Assembly (NCBI GenBank): GCA_947452985.1
Contig: CANGEU010000004.1
Location: forward strand, 39,654-103,653
From: Micrococcales bacterium
GTDB lineage: Bacteria > Actinomycetota > Actinomycetes > Actinomycetales > Microbacteriaceae
Direction of reading: 5' to 3'
Length of the DNA stretch: 64,000 nt
Part shown: positions 11,430-21,898 of the stretch, one piece after another
Layout of the letters: each line of letters begins with the position of its first letter
Position numbering within the stretch: the stretch's first letter is position 1
Notes under the pieces: model-generated
Seen by the model: the letters and a program-made list of their open reading frames with translations, nothing else
Told to the model about the DNA's origin: nothing
The model's database searches: none
Made by a program: the position numbers and the translations under genes

Positions 11430-12505
11430 TAGCGGCGCTTACCGAAGTGACCGTGTGAGTGCTTCTTGAGCGCTGGTGAGTCGTTCTTGCGGAGCTTGGC
11501 TAACTGACGAAGCAGTTCTTTCTGTTTACTGTCGAGCTTCTGTGGGGTGTCAACCTCAATGGTGACCACTAGGTCGCCACGCCCCTGGTGCCGCAGCTTC
11601 TGTGAACCCTTACCTTTGACGGTAATTGAATCGCCAGACTGGGTTCCTGGCGAAACTTCCAGGTCAACCTTGCCGTCGTAAGTTTCGATTGAAACCTGGC
11701 AACCTAGAGCCGCCTCATGCATTGGAACCGTTAGCACGCAAGTAAGGTCATCCCCCGAACGACTAAAGGTGTCGTCTGCCTTCACTCGTATGTCAAGGTA
11801 AATGTCGCCGCTTGGACCGCCGGCAAAGCCAACTTCGCCTTGGCCAGAGAGTTGAAGGCGAAGCCCGTCTTCAACTCCGCCAGGGATGTTGAGATCTAGG
11901 CTACGAGTTGCACGAACACGACCCTGCCCACGACATGAGACACATGGACTCTCAACAACCTGACCGAAACCCCGACATGCGTTACATGGCTGCGAGGTCA
12001 TTACATTTCCAAGAAGGCTGCGAACCTGGCGCGAAATTTGGCCTCGGCCACCACAAACATCACAGGTTCGAAGGTCAGTGCCAGGTTGGCAGCACGATCC
12101 GCTGCAACTTTCACAAAGCACTGCGGTTTCGATTTCAATTGACTTGGCAACTCCAAATACAGCTTCTTTGAGAGTTAGGTCGATGCGAAGCAGGGCATCT
12201 TCACCTCGCTGCTGGCGCGAACGTGGACCCGTTTGACCGCCACCGAAGAAAGAGTCGAATATGTCTCCAAAGCCAAAATTTGCGTTTCCGCCGAAGGGGT
12301 TAGAGCCGCCCATGTCATAGTTTCGACGCTGTTCAACGTCGATAAGCACCTCATAGGCGAAAGTGACCAACTTGAAACGCTCTTGAGCCTCTGGCTCCGG
12401 GTTTACATCTGGGTGTAGTTCACGCGCAAGCTTGCGGTACGCCTTTTTGATCTGATCTTCGGTCGCGTCTCGCGAGACACCAAGGACGTCGTAGTGGTCG
12501 GCCAA
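11429..12505 (-). CDS. dnaJ: Chaperone DnaJ (hrcA-linked type)
   Basis: ORF track; J-domain YDVLGVSRDATEDQIKKAYRKLARELHPDVN; G/F region; four Cys motifs. Confidence 0.96.
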   Translation of the reverse strand: MADHYDVLGVSRDATEDQIKKAYRKLARELHPDVNPEPEAQERFKLVTFAYEVLIDVEQRRNYDMGGSNPFGGNANFGFGDIFDSFFGGGQTGPRSRQQRGEDALLRIDLTLKEAVFGVAKSIEIETAVLCESCSGSCCQPGTDLRTCDVCGGRGQISRQVRSLLGNVMTSQPCNACRGFGQVVESPCVSCRGQGRVRATRSLDLNIPGGVEDGLRLQLSGQGEVGFAGGPSGDIYLDIRVKADDTFSRSGDDLTCVLTVPMHEAALGCQVSIETYDGKVDLEVSPGTQSGDSITVKGKGSQKLRHQGRGDLVVTIEVDTPQKLDSKQKELLRQLAKLRKNDSPALKKHSHGHFGKRR

Positions 12506-12506
12506 T

Positions 12507-13526
12507 TTATGCTCCTAGGCTCTTGGAAAGGTAACGAGCGATTGCTCGAACGGCTGAAATGTTGGTGGAATAGTCCATGCGCGTTGGGCCTAGAACGCCG
12601 ACTTTCGCCAATGGCTCATCTACGGCTCCGTAGCCGGAAACTAGAACGCTGGCTTGGCTGAGGCCCTCAATGCGGTTCTCCGAACCAATTAGAAGGCTCA
12701 CGCCGTGCTGATCGGCTTCCATTTCCGAAATCAGGCGAAGCAATACAACCTGCTCTTCAATGGCGTCTAGCAGTGGCGAAACATTGCCACCAAAATCGAC
12801 TTCGGAGCGAACTAGATTGGCAGTTCCCGCTAGAACTAGCTTGTCTTGGCGGTTGGCATCGACCTGATCCTGAAGGCTAGCAACGACTGCCGTTACAAAA
12901 CCACGATCCTTCGTCTCAAAATTCTCGGCAACCGACGAAGTGGCTTTTGCAACATCTGACAGAGCAAGTCCCACAATTTGTTCGCCGATACGGCCACGTA
13001 CCTGGACCAAAACTCTGAGGTCGATAACTGAACCAAATTCCACAACATGCTGCTGAATTCGACCATTATCAGAAATCAACATGACCATAACCTTGGTATC
13101 GGCCACCGGAACCAGTTCAAATCCGCGAACTTTTGCCTTTCCGAGGGTTGGATACTGAACCATGGCGACCTGATTGGTCAACTGGGAGAGCATGCGCACA
13201 CTGCGACCGAGAATTTCGTCTAAGTCGGCGCTGCCCGAAAGCAAAGTTTCCATTGCCTGACGCTCAGCGCCGGAAAGCTGTTTCAACTCGTTGAGACGGT
13301 CTACAAAGAGCCGATAGCCGCTATCGGTTGGCACACGACCCGCTGACGTGTGTGGTGCGTGAATGAGACCCTCTTCTTCGAGGATTGACATGTCGTTTCG
13401 AATAGTGGCAGATGAAACACCGAATCCGTGGCGTTCAAGCAGTGCTTTGGAGCCAACTGGCTCACGAGTGCTTACATAGTCTTGAACGATTGCACGAAGC
13501 ACTTCGAAACTGCGTTCCGAGATCAT
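12507..13526 (-). CDS. hrcA: Heat-inducible transcription repressor HrcA
   Basis: ORF track 12507..13544; better start ATG at 13526 (MISERSFEVLRAIVQDYVSTREPVGSKALLERHG) because the longer ORF starts inside CIRCE. Confidence 0.95.
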   Translation of the reverse strand: MISERSFEVLRAIVQDYVSTREPVGSKALLERHGFGVSSATIRNDMSILEEEGLIHAPHTSAGRVPTDSGYRLFVDRLNELKQLSGAERQAMETLLSGSADLDEILGRSVRMLSQLTNQVAMVQYPTLGKAKVRGFELVPVADTKVMVMLISDNGRIQQHVVEFGSVIDLRVLVQVRGRIGEQIVGLALSDVAKATSSVAENFETKDRGFVTAVVASLQDQVDANRQDKLVLAGTANLVRSEVDFGGNVSPLLDAIEEQVVLLRLISEMEADQHGVSLLIGSENRIEGLSQASVLVSGYGAVDEPLAKVGVLGPTRMDYSTNISAVRAIARYLSKSLGA

Positions 13527-13537
13527 GGCACCTCCAA

Positions 13538-13564
13538 TTAGCACTCGTTACTCCTGAGTGCCAA
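13538..13564 (-). promoter_or_regulatory. CIRCE operator (HrcA binding site)
   Basis: TTAGCACTC-N9-GAGTGCCAA, 8 of 9 inverted-repeat positions paired, immediately upstream of hrcA. Confidence 0.93.
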
Positions 13565-13581
13565 TATTACCCGTGATTTGG

Positions 13582-14724
13582 CTATAGTCCCAGAAGTTTG
13601 CGCAGCACAAAATCGGCAAGTAATCGACCTTGCAGAGTCAAGACGGCGTGTCCTTGCAGAGCGGCCTTTCCTTCAATCAGCGTCGCCGCGACCAACTCAG
13701 AAATCGCCTGAGCGTGATTGGCATTTAGACCTTTCACAACATCCAGCGAGAGACCCTCTCGGAGGCGCAGTTCAAGCATTGCCCGCTCTTCCTGCATTTC
13801 CAGTTCCGAAAGGGTTTCCCCGTCGGTACTAGGTAGTGCCAGCTCGGCCAGCATTTTTGCGTAAGTGGTTGGGTGCTTCACATTCGACCAACGACGCCCG
13901 GCCACGTGACTGTGAGCGCCTGGTCCGAAACCCCACCAGTCTCGACCTTGCCAATAGGCAATGTTGTGCTTCGAAGTGGACGCATCTCCCCTGGACCAGT
14001 TACTAAGTTCGTACCATTCGAATCCAGCATTGGCTAACTCAGAATCTAGCCACTCGTACTTGTCTGCCTGGAGATCTTCGTCTGGTTCTGATTTTTCACC
14101 AGAGGCAATCTGTCTAGCCAGTTTGGTTGCTGGTTCAACAATTAGTGCATATGCCGAAATGTGATCGGTTTGCATACTCAAGGCAACCCGAACCGATTCC
14201 TGCCACTGTTCCATGGTCTCGCCAGGAGCGCCGTAAATCAGGTCAACAGACGTCTGGAAACCAAGTCGCTTAGCAATAGCAACATTGGCGGCAACCGCAG
14301 CCGGGTTGTGGGTGCGCTCGAGGGTCGCCAAAACTTCTGGAACTGCCGATTGCATACCGAACGACAGACGATTGAATCCGACTTCCTTCAGGACCTGAAG
14401 GTAAGCCTCGTCGACGGTGTCCGGATTGGCCTCGGTCGTTACCTCAGCCTCGCCTGCAATCCCGAAGTTTTTGCGTAAAAGCTCGAGAGCCTCAGCCAAT
14501 TCAGTTGCGGGAAGTAGTGTTGGGGTTCCTCCCCCAAAAAATACGGTCTGCAGTTCCCGCTTACCTACTGATTGCTTAGCTAGCTCGATCTCCACCTGCA
14601 AATTCGAGATAAATGCGGTTTGCGGGTAGCCCTGAAGTTCGGTAGCGGTGTAGGTGTTGAAGTCGCAGTAGCCACAACGGACCTTGCAAAACGGCACATG
14701 GACGTAACCGTGAAAAGTAGACAT
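13582..14724 (-). CDS. hemW: Radical SAM HemW / coproporphyrinogen III oxidase-like protein
   Basis: ORF track; YVHVPFCKVRCGYCDFNTY, FFGGGTPTLLP, RLSFGMQS. Confidence 0.94.
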   Translation of the reverse strand: MSTFHGYVHVPFCKVRCGYCDFNTYTATELQGYPQTAFISNLQVEIELAKQSVGKRELQTVFFGGGTPTLLPATELAEALELLRKNFGIAGEAEVTTEANPDTVDEAYLQVLKEVGFNRLSFGMQSAVPEVLATLERTHNPAAVAANVAIAKRLGFQTSVDLIYGAPGETMEQWQESVRVALSMQTDHISAYALIVEPATKLARQIASGEKSEPDEDLQADKYEWLDSELANAGFEWYELSNWSRGDASTSKHNIAYWQGRDWWGFGPGAHSHVAGRRWSNVKHPTTYAKMLAELALPSTDGETLSELEMQEERAMLELRLREGLSLDVVKGLNANHAQAISELVAATLIEGKAALQGHAVLTLQGRLLADFVLRKLLGL

Positions 14725-16580
14725 TACTTTTTCTTGTCGCCCTTTTTCTCGTCGCCGGTGGAAAGCGCGGCAATGAAGGCTTCCTGAGGAACCTCAACGC
14801 GACCAACCATCTTCATGCGCTTTTTACCCTCTTTTTGCTTTTCGAGAAGTTTGCGCTTACGAGAAATGTCACCGCCGTAACACTTAGCTAGAACGTCTTT
14901 ACGCATGGCACGAATCGATTCGCGGGCGATGATTCGAGCACCGATGGCGGCCTGGATTGGCACCTCAAACTGCTGGCGAGGAATTAGTTCACGAAGTTTC
15001 CCGGTCATCATCACACCGTAGGCGTAAGCCTTGTCCTTGTGAACGATCGCACTGAACGCGTCAACCTGGTCGCCTTGAAGCAGGATGTCGACCTTTACAA
15101 GTTCACCTTCGGCAAGGCCAGCTTCTTCGTAGTCGAGCGAGGCATACCCTTGGGTCTTGCTCTTGAGCTGGTCGAAGAAGTCGAAAACGATTTCTGCAAG
15201 CGGCAGGGTGTAACGAAGCTGAACACGGTCTTCACCTAGGTATTGCATGTCGATCATGACACCGCGACGACCCTGGCAAAGTTCCATGATTACACCCACG
15301 TAATCCTTTGGCGCCAAGATGGTTGAACGAACCATTGGCTCAAGAACCTTCTTGACCTTGCCGGTTGGGAACTCAGACGGGTTGGTAACAGTAATTTCGG
15401 CACCGGTATCCATGGTCACCTCGTAAACAACCGAAGGTGCTGTGGCGATAAGGTCTAGACCAAATTCGCGCTCTAGTCGTTCGGTGACGATTTCTAAGTG
15501 CAAAAGACCAAGGAAACCACATCGGAAACCAAAGCCCAGAGCGACAGAGGTTTCTGGTTCGTAAACCAAAGCAGCATCGGACAGCTTCAACTTGTCAAGC
15601 GCCTCGCGAAGGTTTGGGTAGTCGGACCCATCAATCGGGTAAATACCTGAGAACACCATAGGAAGTGGCTCTGAGTAACCCTTCAGCGCTTCGGTGGCTG
15701 GCTTGGCAACGGTAGTTACCGTGTCACCAACCTTCGACTGGCGAACATCTTTTACACCGGTGATTAGGTAGCCCACTTCACCAACACCGAGACCCTTTGT
15801 TGCCTCTGGTTCTGGCGAAGAAACACCAATTTCAAGAGCTTCGTGGACGGCGCGGGTAGACATCATTTGGATTTTTTCGCGCGGGGCCAGGTGGCCGTCG
15901 ATCATTCGTACGTAAGTGACCACGCCTCGATAAGAGTCGTAGACAGAGTCGAAAATCATTGCGCGTGCTGGGGCGTTAGGGTCGCCGACCGGGTTGGGAA
16001 CGGTTCGAACAATCTTGTCGAGAAGTGCGTCAACACCAACACCGGTCTTACCCGAAACACGGAGGCAGTCTTCTGGGTCACCACCGATAAGGTTGGCAAG
16101 CTCTTCGGCATACTTTTCAGGCTGCGCGGCTGGAAGGTCAATCTTGTTAAGTACTGGAATGATCTGGAGATCGTTTTCCATGGCCAAGTAAAGGTTCGCA
16201 AGGGTCTGAGCTTCGATTCCCTGGGCGGCATCAACGAGCAGAACTGCACCTTCACAGGCAGCCAGAGAGCGAGAAACTTCATAGGTGAAGTCCACGTGAC
16301 CTGGTGTGTCGATCATGTTGAGTGCGTAGGTCTGGCCCTCAAGCTCCCAAGGCATACGAACTGCCTGAGACTTAATTGTGATACCGCGTTCACGTTCAAT
16401 GTCCATGCGGTCTAGGTATTGAGCACGCATCGAGCGGTCGTCTACGACACCGGTGAGTTGCAGCATGCGGTCGGCAAGTGTTGACTTACCGTGGTCGATG
16501 TGAGCGATGATGCAAAAGTTGCGAATGAAATCCGGATTGGTTTTCGCCGGCTCTAGCCTGGTTTTAGCGCGTGGCGACAA
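14724..16580 (-). CDS. lepA: Elongation factor 4 (LepA)
   Basis: ORF track; [30 protein letters not shown]-like and LepA C-terminal domain [24 protein letters not shown]. Confidence 0.97.
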   Translation of the reverse strand: MSPRAKTRLEPAKTNPDFIRNFCIIAHIDHGKSTLADRMLQLTGVVDDRSMRAQYLDRMDIERERGITIKSQAVRMPWELEGQTYALNMIDTPGHVDFTYEVSRSLAACEGAVLLVDAAQGIEAQTLANLYLAMENDLQIIPVLNKIDLPAAQPEKYAEELANLIGGDPEDCLRVSGKTGVGVDALLDKIVRTVPNPVGDPNAPARAMIFDSVYDSYRGVVTYVRMIDGHLAPREKIQMMSTRAVHEALEIGVSSPEPEATKGLGVGEVGYLITGVKDVRQSKVGDTVTTVAKPATEALKGYSEPLPMVFSGIYPIDGSDYPNLREALDKLKLSDAALVYEPETSVALGFGFRCGFLGLLHLEIVTERLEREFGLDLIATAPSVVYEVTMDTGAEITVTNPSEFPTGKVKKVLEPMVRSTILAPKDYVGVIMELCQGRRGVMIDMQYLGEDRVQLRYTLPLAEIVFDFFDQLKSKTQGYASLDYEEAGLAEGELVKVDILLQGDQVDAFSAIVHKDKAYAYGVMMTGKLRELIPRQQFEVPIQAAIGARIIARESIRAMRKDVLAKCYGGDISRKRKLLEKQKEGKKRMKMVGRVEVPQEAFIAALSTGDEKKGDKKK

Positions 16581-16746
16581 AATTTACCTCTTGGGATTGT
16601 TTCTCGAAGTGTTGCGATGGCAACTAATACATTCTCGCATAAATGGTTGCCCTTATGGCCTAAGCCCTGATAGGCTAGATGTTTGTTACGGGTGAGTGTC
16701 TCCATCCGAAGCGAATCCCAAGCAAAACTTTTTTCGAAAGTGAAAC

Positions 16747-17007
16747 ATGGCAAACATTAAGTCGCAGATCAAGCGTATTGGCACCAACGCCAAGGCAGCA
16801 GAGCGTAACAAGGCAGTGAAGAGCGAAGTAAAGACCGCTATCCGCGCCGTTCGTGAAGCAGCAACCGCTGGAGACAAGGCAGCAGCAACCGAAGCTCTTC
16901 GTACCGCAGGTAAGAAGATCGACAAGGCTGTTTCTAAGGGTGTTCTACATAAGAACCAGGGTGCAAACCGCAAGTCGGCTATCGCCAAGAAGGTTGCAGC
17001 TCTCTAA
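16747..17007 (+). CDS. rpsT: 30S ribosomal protein S20
   Basis: ORF track; [33 protein letters not shown]. Confidence 0.97.
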   Translation: MANIKSQIKRIGTNAKAAERNKAVKSEVKTAIRAVREAATAGDKAAATEALRTAGKKIDKAVSKGVLHKNQGANRKSAIAKKVAAL

Positions 17008-17020
17008 AGCTAAACGTACA

Positions 17021-17054
17021 AAAAACCCGTCGATGAAAATCGGCGGGTTTTTTT
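17021..17054 (+). terminator. Rho-independent terminator after rpsT (converging with the MFS gene)
   Basis: AAACCCGTCGAtgaaaaTCGGCGGGTTTTTTT hairpin (one G-U pair) followed by T-run. Confidence 0.88.
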
Positions 17055-18213
17055 ATTGAATGACTTTCGGCCTACCAGCAAACCATGCTGCTACGACCTG
17101 CACTGCCGTTAAAGCAATCAAGCCCGAGACACTTATCTGCCAGTTGCCGGTGACCTTAGCGAGCCAGCCGAATAGGAAAGTTCCGCTTGCCGCCAAAAGA
17201 TAGCCAACGCCTTGAGACACCGATGACAACATGGTGGTGAGGCGCCCAGAGCCGGCTCGGGTTGAAATCAAACTGAGCGACAGTGGGAAGCTTGAAGCCT
17301 GCCCGATTCCAATTACGATCACGGCTGGAACCCAAAGGTGCAAAAGCAGTAACACCATTCCAGCGATAGTCACCATTGAAATCAAGGCACCAACTGGAGC
17401 GAGGTTTTTGAATCGCCCAAAGTTTGATGAGAGGATCAACCCCACCGGTACTCCGACAACGGTCATCAGCGACAGCAGTGCCCCCGCATCGGATGGATTC
17501 ATCCCAGAGTCAATCGCAAAGTTTGGAAGCCAGGCCAGTAGCGCATAGAAACCAAGCGATTGAATTCCAAATAAGCCAATGATTGACCAGGCAATCGGAG
17601 ATCGGCTGATTAGTTTGAAGTCGCCAGCATGTCCGTCAGTTTCGGGGACCAATCTCTCCGACTTTTCACTCAAGAAAGTAAAAGAAAGACCCAAGGCTAG
17701 CAGCGCAGGTAGAGCCCAAAGTTCAAGTGCCATCTGCCAACCGTAATTCGAGGCACTTGGATAACTGAATGCGGCAGCAAAACTAGCCGAGGCGGCCAAA
17801 ATTGTGGTGTAGCCAGCCGTAAGCGGAACAACTTTCTTGGGGAACCGAGCTCGCACGATTGTAGGTAGTAGAACGTTTGCAACCGCAATTGATAGACCAG
17901 CGAGTGTTGTTCCCACCAAAAGACCAACGAAACCCAAATACGGTCTTGCTGCAATTGCCATAAATAGCAAAACCAATAAGCCGACCATGGTCTGGTTCTC
18001 TCCGAATCGACGAGCCAACGCCGGAGTTGCAAAAGCACCAAACCCGAAGCAAAGAACAGGAATCGCTGCCAATAAGGCGGTTTCGGTATCGGTGAGTGAA
18101 AGCTTGGATTGAATTAGGTCAAGAATTGGACCAATTTGAGCCACGGGCGGTCTTAGGATCACCGCGATAACCAAGATTGCAATTACGACCCATATCGGTC
18201 GAACTTTGGTCAC
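17053..18213 (-). CDS. MFS transporter (CynX/NimT-like)
   Basis: ORF track; 12-TM-like hydrophobic pattern, IRPPVAQIGPILDLIQSKLSLTDTETALLAAIPVLCFG. Confidence 0.85.
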   Translation of the reverse strand: MTKVRPIWVVIAILVIAVILRPPVAQIGPILDLIQSKLSLTDTETALLAAIPVLCFGFGAFATPALARRFGENQTMVGLLVLLFMAIAARPYLGFVGLLVGTTLAGLSIAVANVLLPTIVRARFPKKVVPLTAGYTTILAASASFAAAFSYPSASNYGWQMALELWALPALLALGLSFTFLSEKSERLVPETDGHAGDFKLISRSPIAWSIIGLFGIQSLGFYALLAWLPNFAIDSGMNPSDAGALLSLMTVVGVPVGLILSSNFGRFKNLAPVGALISMVTIAGMVLLLLHLWVPAVIVIGIGQASSFPLSLSLISTRAGSGRLTTMLSSVSQGVGYLLAASGTFLFGWLAKVTGNWQISVSGLIALTAVQVVAAWFAGRPKVIQ

Positions 18214-19187
18214 GCTCTCCCCCGATTCGCGATTGAAATAATTAGTTGCTCAAGTCGGTACTCGGGTTGACGTTCGGCACCTTTCGCTGCGGCGTCGGCG
18301 TCGGCGATGAGTTGCAAAACACGAATCATTCCATCATCGTCCCAGCCATTGGTGGATTTTCGGATTCGATTAAAAACCCAATCGGTGAGCCCAAGGGTGG
18401 CTGCATTCGCGCGTGGATCGTTCAAAATAGTTGCCATGCGTTTCACGCTGGAAGCAATGCCGCTGATCAGGCGAATCGGGTCGTCTCCGGTTTGCAACGC
18501 ATGACGAAGGAGCACCAACGCCTCCCCGGCATGGCCTTCAATAGCCTTATCGAAAACATTCCATGAAGTGGCTTCAATACGACCACCGAAATAGCGGTTG
18601 ACGAGTTCTTCATCAATCTGTTCGGCGCTGTCGGCCAAGAGCTGATCGCAGGCGGCAGCCATTTCAGAAATGTCGTTTCCGAAGGCATCCACAAGTGCAC
18701 GAATTGCCGATTGAGTGTATTTGCGCCCGGCTTCCATGAAGTGGGCTTGAACAAAGCCAGGCTTATCCTTGTCGGCAATTTTGGCGCAGGCAATTTCGAT
18801 CGCCTGGTCGTTGCTGCGAAGGCCATCCAAGAGGGCTTTGCCACGGGTGCTCGTGCCGGCGTGCTGGAAGATCAAAGTGGTGTCAACCAAATCAGAAATC
18901 TCGAGGGCTTTGCCATCTTCAATCAAGGCATCAGAAGCACGTTCAACGCCATTGATGATTACCAACTTAGGGTCAGAAAACAACGATGGGCTGATCATGT
19001 TGAGTAGGTCGCCAGCGTTGTATTCGCCGGCATCCACTTCATAAATTTCTAAACCGGTCTGGCTGTCTTTCAGCTCATCTCGTATTCGTCGAATCGCCGA
19101 AGAAGAGAAGTACTCTTCAGAGCCGAAGACAAGAATGAGTGGCGAAGCTACTGCTTTACGCCATTCGATGATTCTTGCTTTACCCAC
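18210..19187 (-). CDS. holA: DNA polymerase III subunit delta
   Basis: ORF track; LILVFGSEEYFSSSAIRRIRDELK..., position next to comEC. Confidence 0.92.
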   Translation of the reverse strand: MGKARIIEWRKAVASPLILVFGSEEYFSSSAIRRIRDELKDSQTGLEIYEVDAGEYNAGDLLNMISPSLFSDPKLVIINGVERASDALIEDGKALEISDLVDTTLIFQHAGTSTRGKALLDGLRSNDQAIEIACAKIADKDKPGFVQAHFMEAGRKYTQSAIRALVDAFGNDISEMAAACDQLLADSAEQIDEELVNRYFGGRIEATSWNVFDKAIEGHAGEALVLLRHALQTGDDPIRLISGIASSVKRMATILNDPRANAATLGLTDWVFNRIRKSTNGWDDDGMIRVLQLIADADAAAKGAERQPEYRLEQLIISIANRGRA

Positions 19188-19197
19188 GAAGTACAGC

Positions 19198-21273
19198 CTA
19201 CCTAGCGCCTGCGACTATGGCTTCGATTCCAACATGGTTTACGGCTACCGAGATTGCTCCTTGTTGGTCGGTTCGGAAAACCTTTACATTGATGTCGTCC
19301 AAAATCTTCAAAATCTTCGCAGTTGGATGACCATAGGAATTTCCTACACCGACCGAAATCAATGCCAAGTCCGGTTGGATTCGTCGATAAAACTCGGCCG
19401 ACTGATCCGCTGAACCATGATGTGAGACCTTTACGATAGTCGGTTTGGAAGAAGCCGACACAGCGCCAATCGCTTTGGATTGAGCCACTTCATCTAGATC
19501 GGCAAGTGTATAAATGACCAATTCACTGTCTTCGAACCTAATCCCAAGTGAACCTTGGTTCGCGGTTTCTGCCGCATCTCCAAGTGAACTAAAGACGGTC
19601 CAATTGAGTCCTTCTAAGTTGCCAGAAAGCCCTGGTCCAGCTTGAACCACCTGCCTGGCAGTAGTTTCCAGTTCTCTCCTCATGAACATTGCCGTAGGGC
19701 GATCGTCTGGAAATGGTGAAATCAGGGCCAGGCTGATGGTTCGGCCCCGCTCGGCTCCACTCAAACCGCCGACATGGTCGAAATCGAAGTGAGTTAGAAC
19801 TAGTAGATCGATTTGTTGAACTCCCAAGCGATCTAGGCAATGGTCTACCAGCTCTGGGTCTTTGCCGACATCGATCACCGCGAAACGATTGTGGCTACGA
19901 ATTACAAGCGAATCGCCTTGACCAACATCGCAGGCAACTACATCCCAGTTCTTGATCGGCCAAGCCAACTTGGGGATTGCGCTTCCGAGGGAGCTTCCTA
20001 GCCAAAGTAGAACTAAAAGGACGCTGATGAAGAATGCTTTGAATCGTCTTTTCAAGATCGCGATCGACGTATTCACGACAAATAGAGCGATGAGTATTAT
20101 CCCGAGCAGGTTGGTAGGCAACTCAAGTAGTGATCCTGGACCTTGGGACAGTGAATTCGCTACAAATACGATCCACCCGGCAAACCAAGAACCAATTGTC
20201 ATGCAAATGTTTCCAAGTGCCGGAAACCATGGACCGAAAAATGATGCCAAGAGCCCGAGCAATGTGATTGGTGCAACGATGGGTTCACTCAACAGATTTG
20301 CAAGTATCGAATACGTCGTGAACCCACCTTGCAGAGTTGCGAGCAAAGGAAGACACCAGAGTTGCGCAGCAATGGTTGCAGCCAAACCAATTGCTAACGG
20401 TTTGGGAAAATGAAGTTCAAACCAACTTGTCAAAGCGGGAGTGAGTAAGACCAATCCGAGTGTAGCTAGGACGGAAAGCCAGAAACCATAATCGGCAATC
20501 AGCCATGGATCACAAATCAGCAAGATTGCAGAACCTAACCCGAGGGCCGCAGGGACCCAAACTCTGCGCCCGAATTCCAATGCAGCCAATACCGTAGTCA
20601 TCATGAAGGCAGCCCTTAGAACCGAGGCTTGTGGACCAACCAATGCGACGTAACACAACAAGGCGGTGACCGAGGCGATGAACCTTGTGTTTCTCCCTAA
20701 GCGAAGTCGTTTTCCCAGGAACCAAAATGCTGCCAGCACGATTGCGCAGTTTGCTCCCGAAACTGCGGTTAGGTGAGTTAGTCCAGTCGCCTTCATATTG
20801 ACTAAAAATGAGTCGGAAAGCCCTTGATCAAGCCCAATCGCCAAGCCTGAAACAAGGTTTGCAGCATCCCCTTTGAAACTAGAGGAAAAGGTACGCATGG
20901 AGTTTATAAATGAGAGCCTTTCGGAGTGACGAATTGGCTGGGTCACTTCTTTCAGTGAAGCCTTGAATGCAAAACGACTGAATCCTTCGATTCGACTCAA
21001 CTGCAGTCTTCCGGTCAGGCAGTCCCCAATTTCAAGTTTGGTCAACCTTCCCGAAAGCAGACCGACCGAACCTTTTGCTAATTCGCCATTGGTCGTAGTG
21101 ATTGACCAACGATCCCCCTGCTGACTTTTCACACAAAAACCAACGCTAACCTCGTTGAAGTCGGCGGCCGCCTGCTTGGCTGCCAACGGCTGATAGATTG
21201 CGGTTTGCAACATTAGAGAACAAAAATAGAGCGACGAAAAGACCATCAGCAGATAAATGATTCGACGCTTCAA
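19198..21273 (-). CDS. comEC: ComEC/Rec2-family competence protein (DNA channel with MBL domain)
   Basis: ORF track; GLTHLTAVSGANCAIVLA; MBL motifs LTHFDFDHVGG and VSHHGSADQS. Confidence 0.95.
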   Translation of the reverse strand: MKRRIIYLLMVFSSLYFCSLMLQTAIYQPLAAKQAAADFNEVSVGFCVKSQQGDRWSITTTNGELAKGSVGLLSGRLTKLEIGDCLTGRLQLSRIEGFSRFAFKASLKEVTQPIRHSERLSFINSMRTFSSSFKGDAANLVSGLAIGLDQGLSDSFLVNMKATGLTHLTAVSGANCAIVLAAFWFLGKRLRLGRNTRFIASVTALLCYVALVGPQASVLRAAFMMTTVLAALEFGRRVWVPAALGLGSAILLICDPWLIADYGFWLSVLATLGLVLLTPALTSWFELHFPKPLAIGLAATIAAQLWCLPLLATLQGGFTTYSILANLLSEPIVAPITLLGLLASFFGPWFPALGNICMTIGSWFAGWIVFVANSLSQGPGSLLELPTNLLGIILIALFVVNTSIAILKRRFKAFFISVLLVLLWLGSSLGSAIPKLAWPIKNWDVVACDVGQGDSLVIRSHNRFAVIDVGKDPELVDHCLDRLGVQQIDLLVLTHFDFDHVGGLSGAERGRTISLALISPFPDDRPTAMFMRRELETTARQVVQAGPGLSGNLEGLNWTVFSSLGDAAETANQGSLGIRFEDSELVIYTLADLDEVAQSKAIGAVSASSKPTIVKVSHHGSADQSAEFYRRIQPDLALISVGVGNSYGHPTAKILKILDDINVKVFRTDQQGAISVAVNHVGIEAIVAGAR

Positions 21274-21848
21274 AGTGTTACCAGAGCTTTGATCCCCGCG
21301 AAAAGTTTGTCTCCGATTCCACTCACGCGCCTAAGGTCATCTACAGACTTAAATCCGCCATTAGCCTGACGCCAGTCGACGATTCGAGCAGCCAAAGTTG
21401 GGCCAATTCCTGGAAGTTTGTCGAACTCAGACGCAGCTGACTTATTTAGATGAATTAGGCCATCTGAAACCGACGCTCCCCCAGAACCGGAAACAATAAT
21501 CTGCTCGCCGTCGGTCACGGTTCTGGCAAGGTTCACGCTTTCGCGATCAGCCTTTGCCGTAAATCCGCCGGCTAGGGCGATTACCTCAAAGAGTCGCATA
21601 CCTATTGAAATCGGATAGACACCTGGACTTTTCACAGCCCCCGTAAGGTGCACAAAACCCGACTTAACTTCAACCTGAGCGCTTGACTTATGTTTACTGA
21701 TTTTGATTGGCATCGACGAGGTTTGGCCAGAAACTAGAAGAGCAATTGTGACTACCAAGCCAACTGCAATGATCAAGAGCTTTCGTCGCGCCGACTTATC
21801 GCCAGCACTAGCCTGCACCCAATGATTCTTTAGCCACTCCACCGCCAA
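21270..21848 (-). CDS. comEA: ComEA-family DNA-binding competence protein
   Basis: ORF track; N-terminal TM, SLBB-like region, HhH FDKLPGIGPTLAARIVDWRQANGGFKSVDDLRRVSGIGDKLF. Confidence 0.95.
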   Translation of the reverse strand: MAVEWLKNHWVQASAGDKSARRKLLIIAVGLVVTIALLVSGQTSSMPIKISKHKSSAQVEVKSGFVHLTGAVKSPGVYPISIGMRLFEVIALAGGFTAKADRESVNLARTVTDGEQIIVSGSGGASVSDGLIHLNKSAASEFDKLPGIGPTLAARIVDWRQANGGFKSVDDLRRVSGIGDKLFAGIKALVTL

Positions 21849-21898
21849 AGACTAAAGCCATCCGATTACTCGAATGGCTTCAGTTTCTAATCTGTGAA

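Noticed and set aside
15843-16415. 190-aa plus-strand ORF antisense to lepA
   Set aside because: Completely covered by the conserved GTPase domain of lepA; spurious reverse-frame ORF
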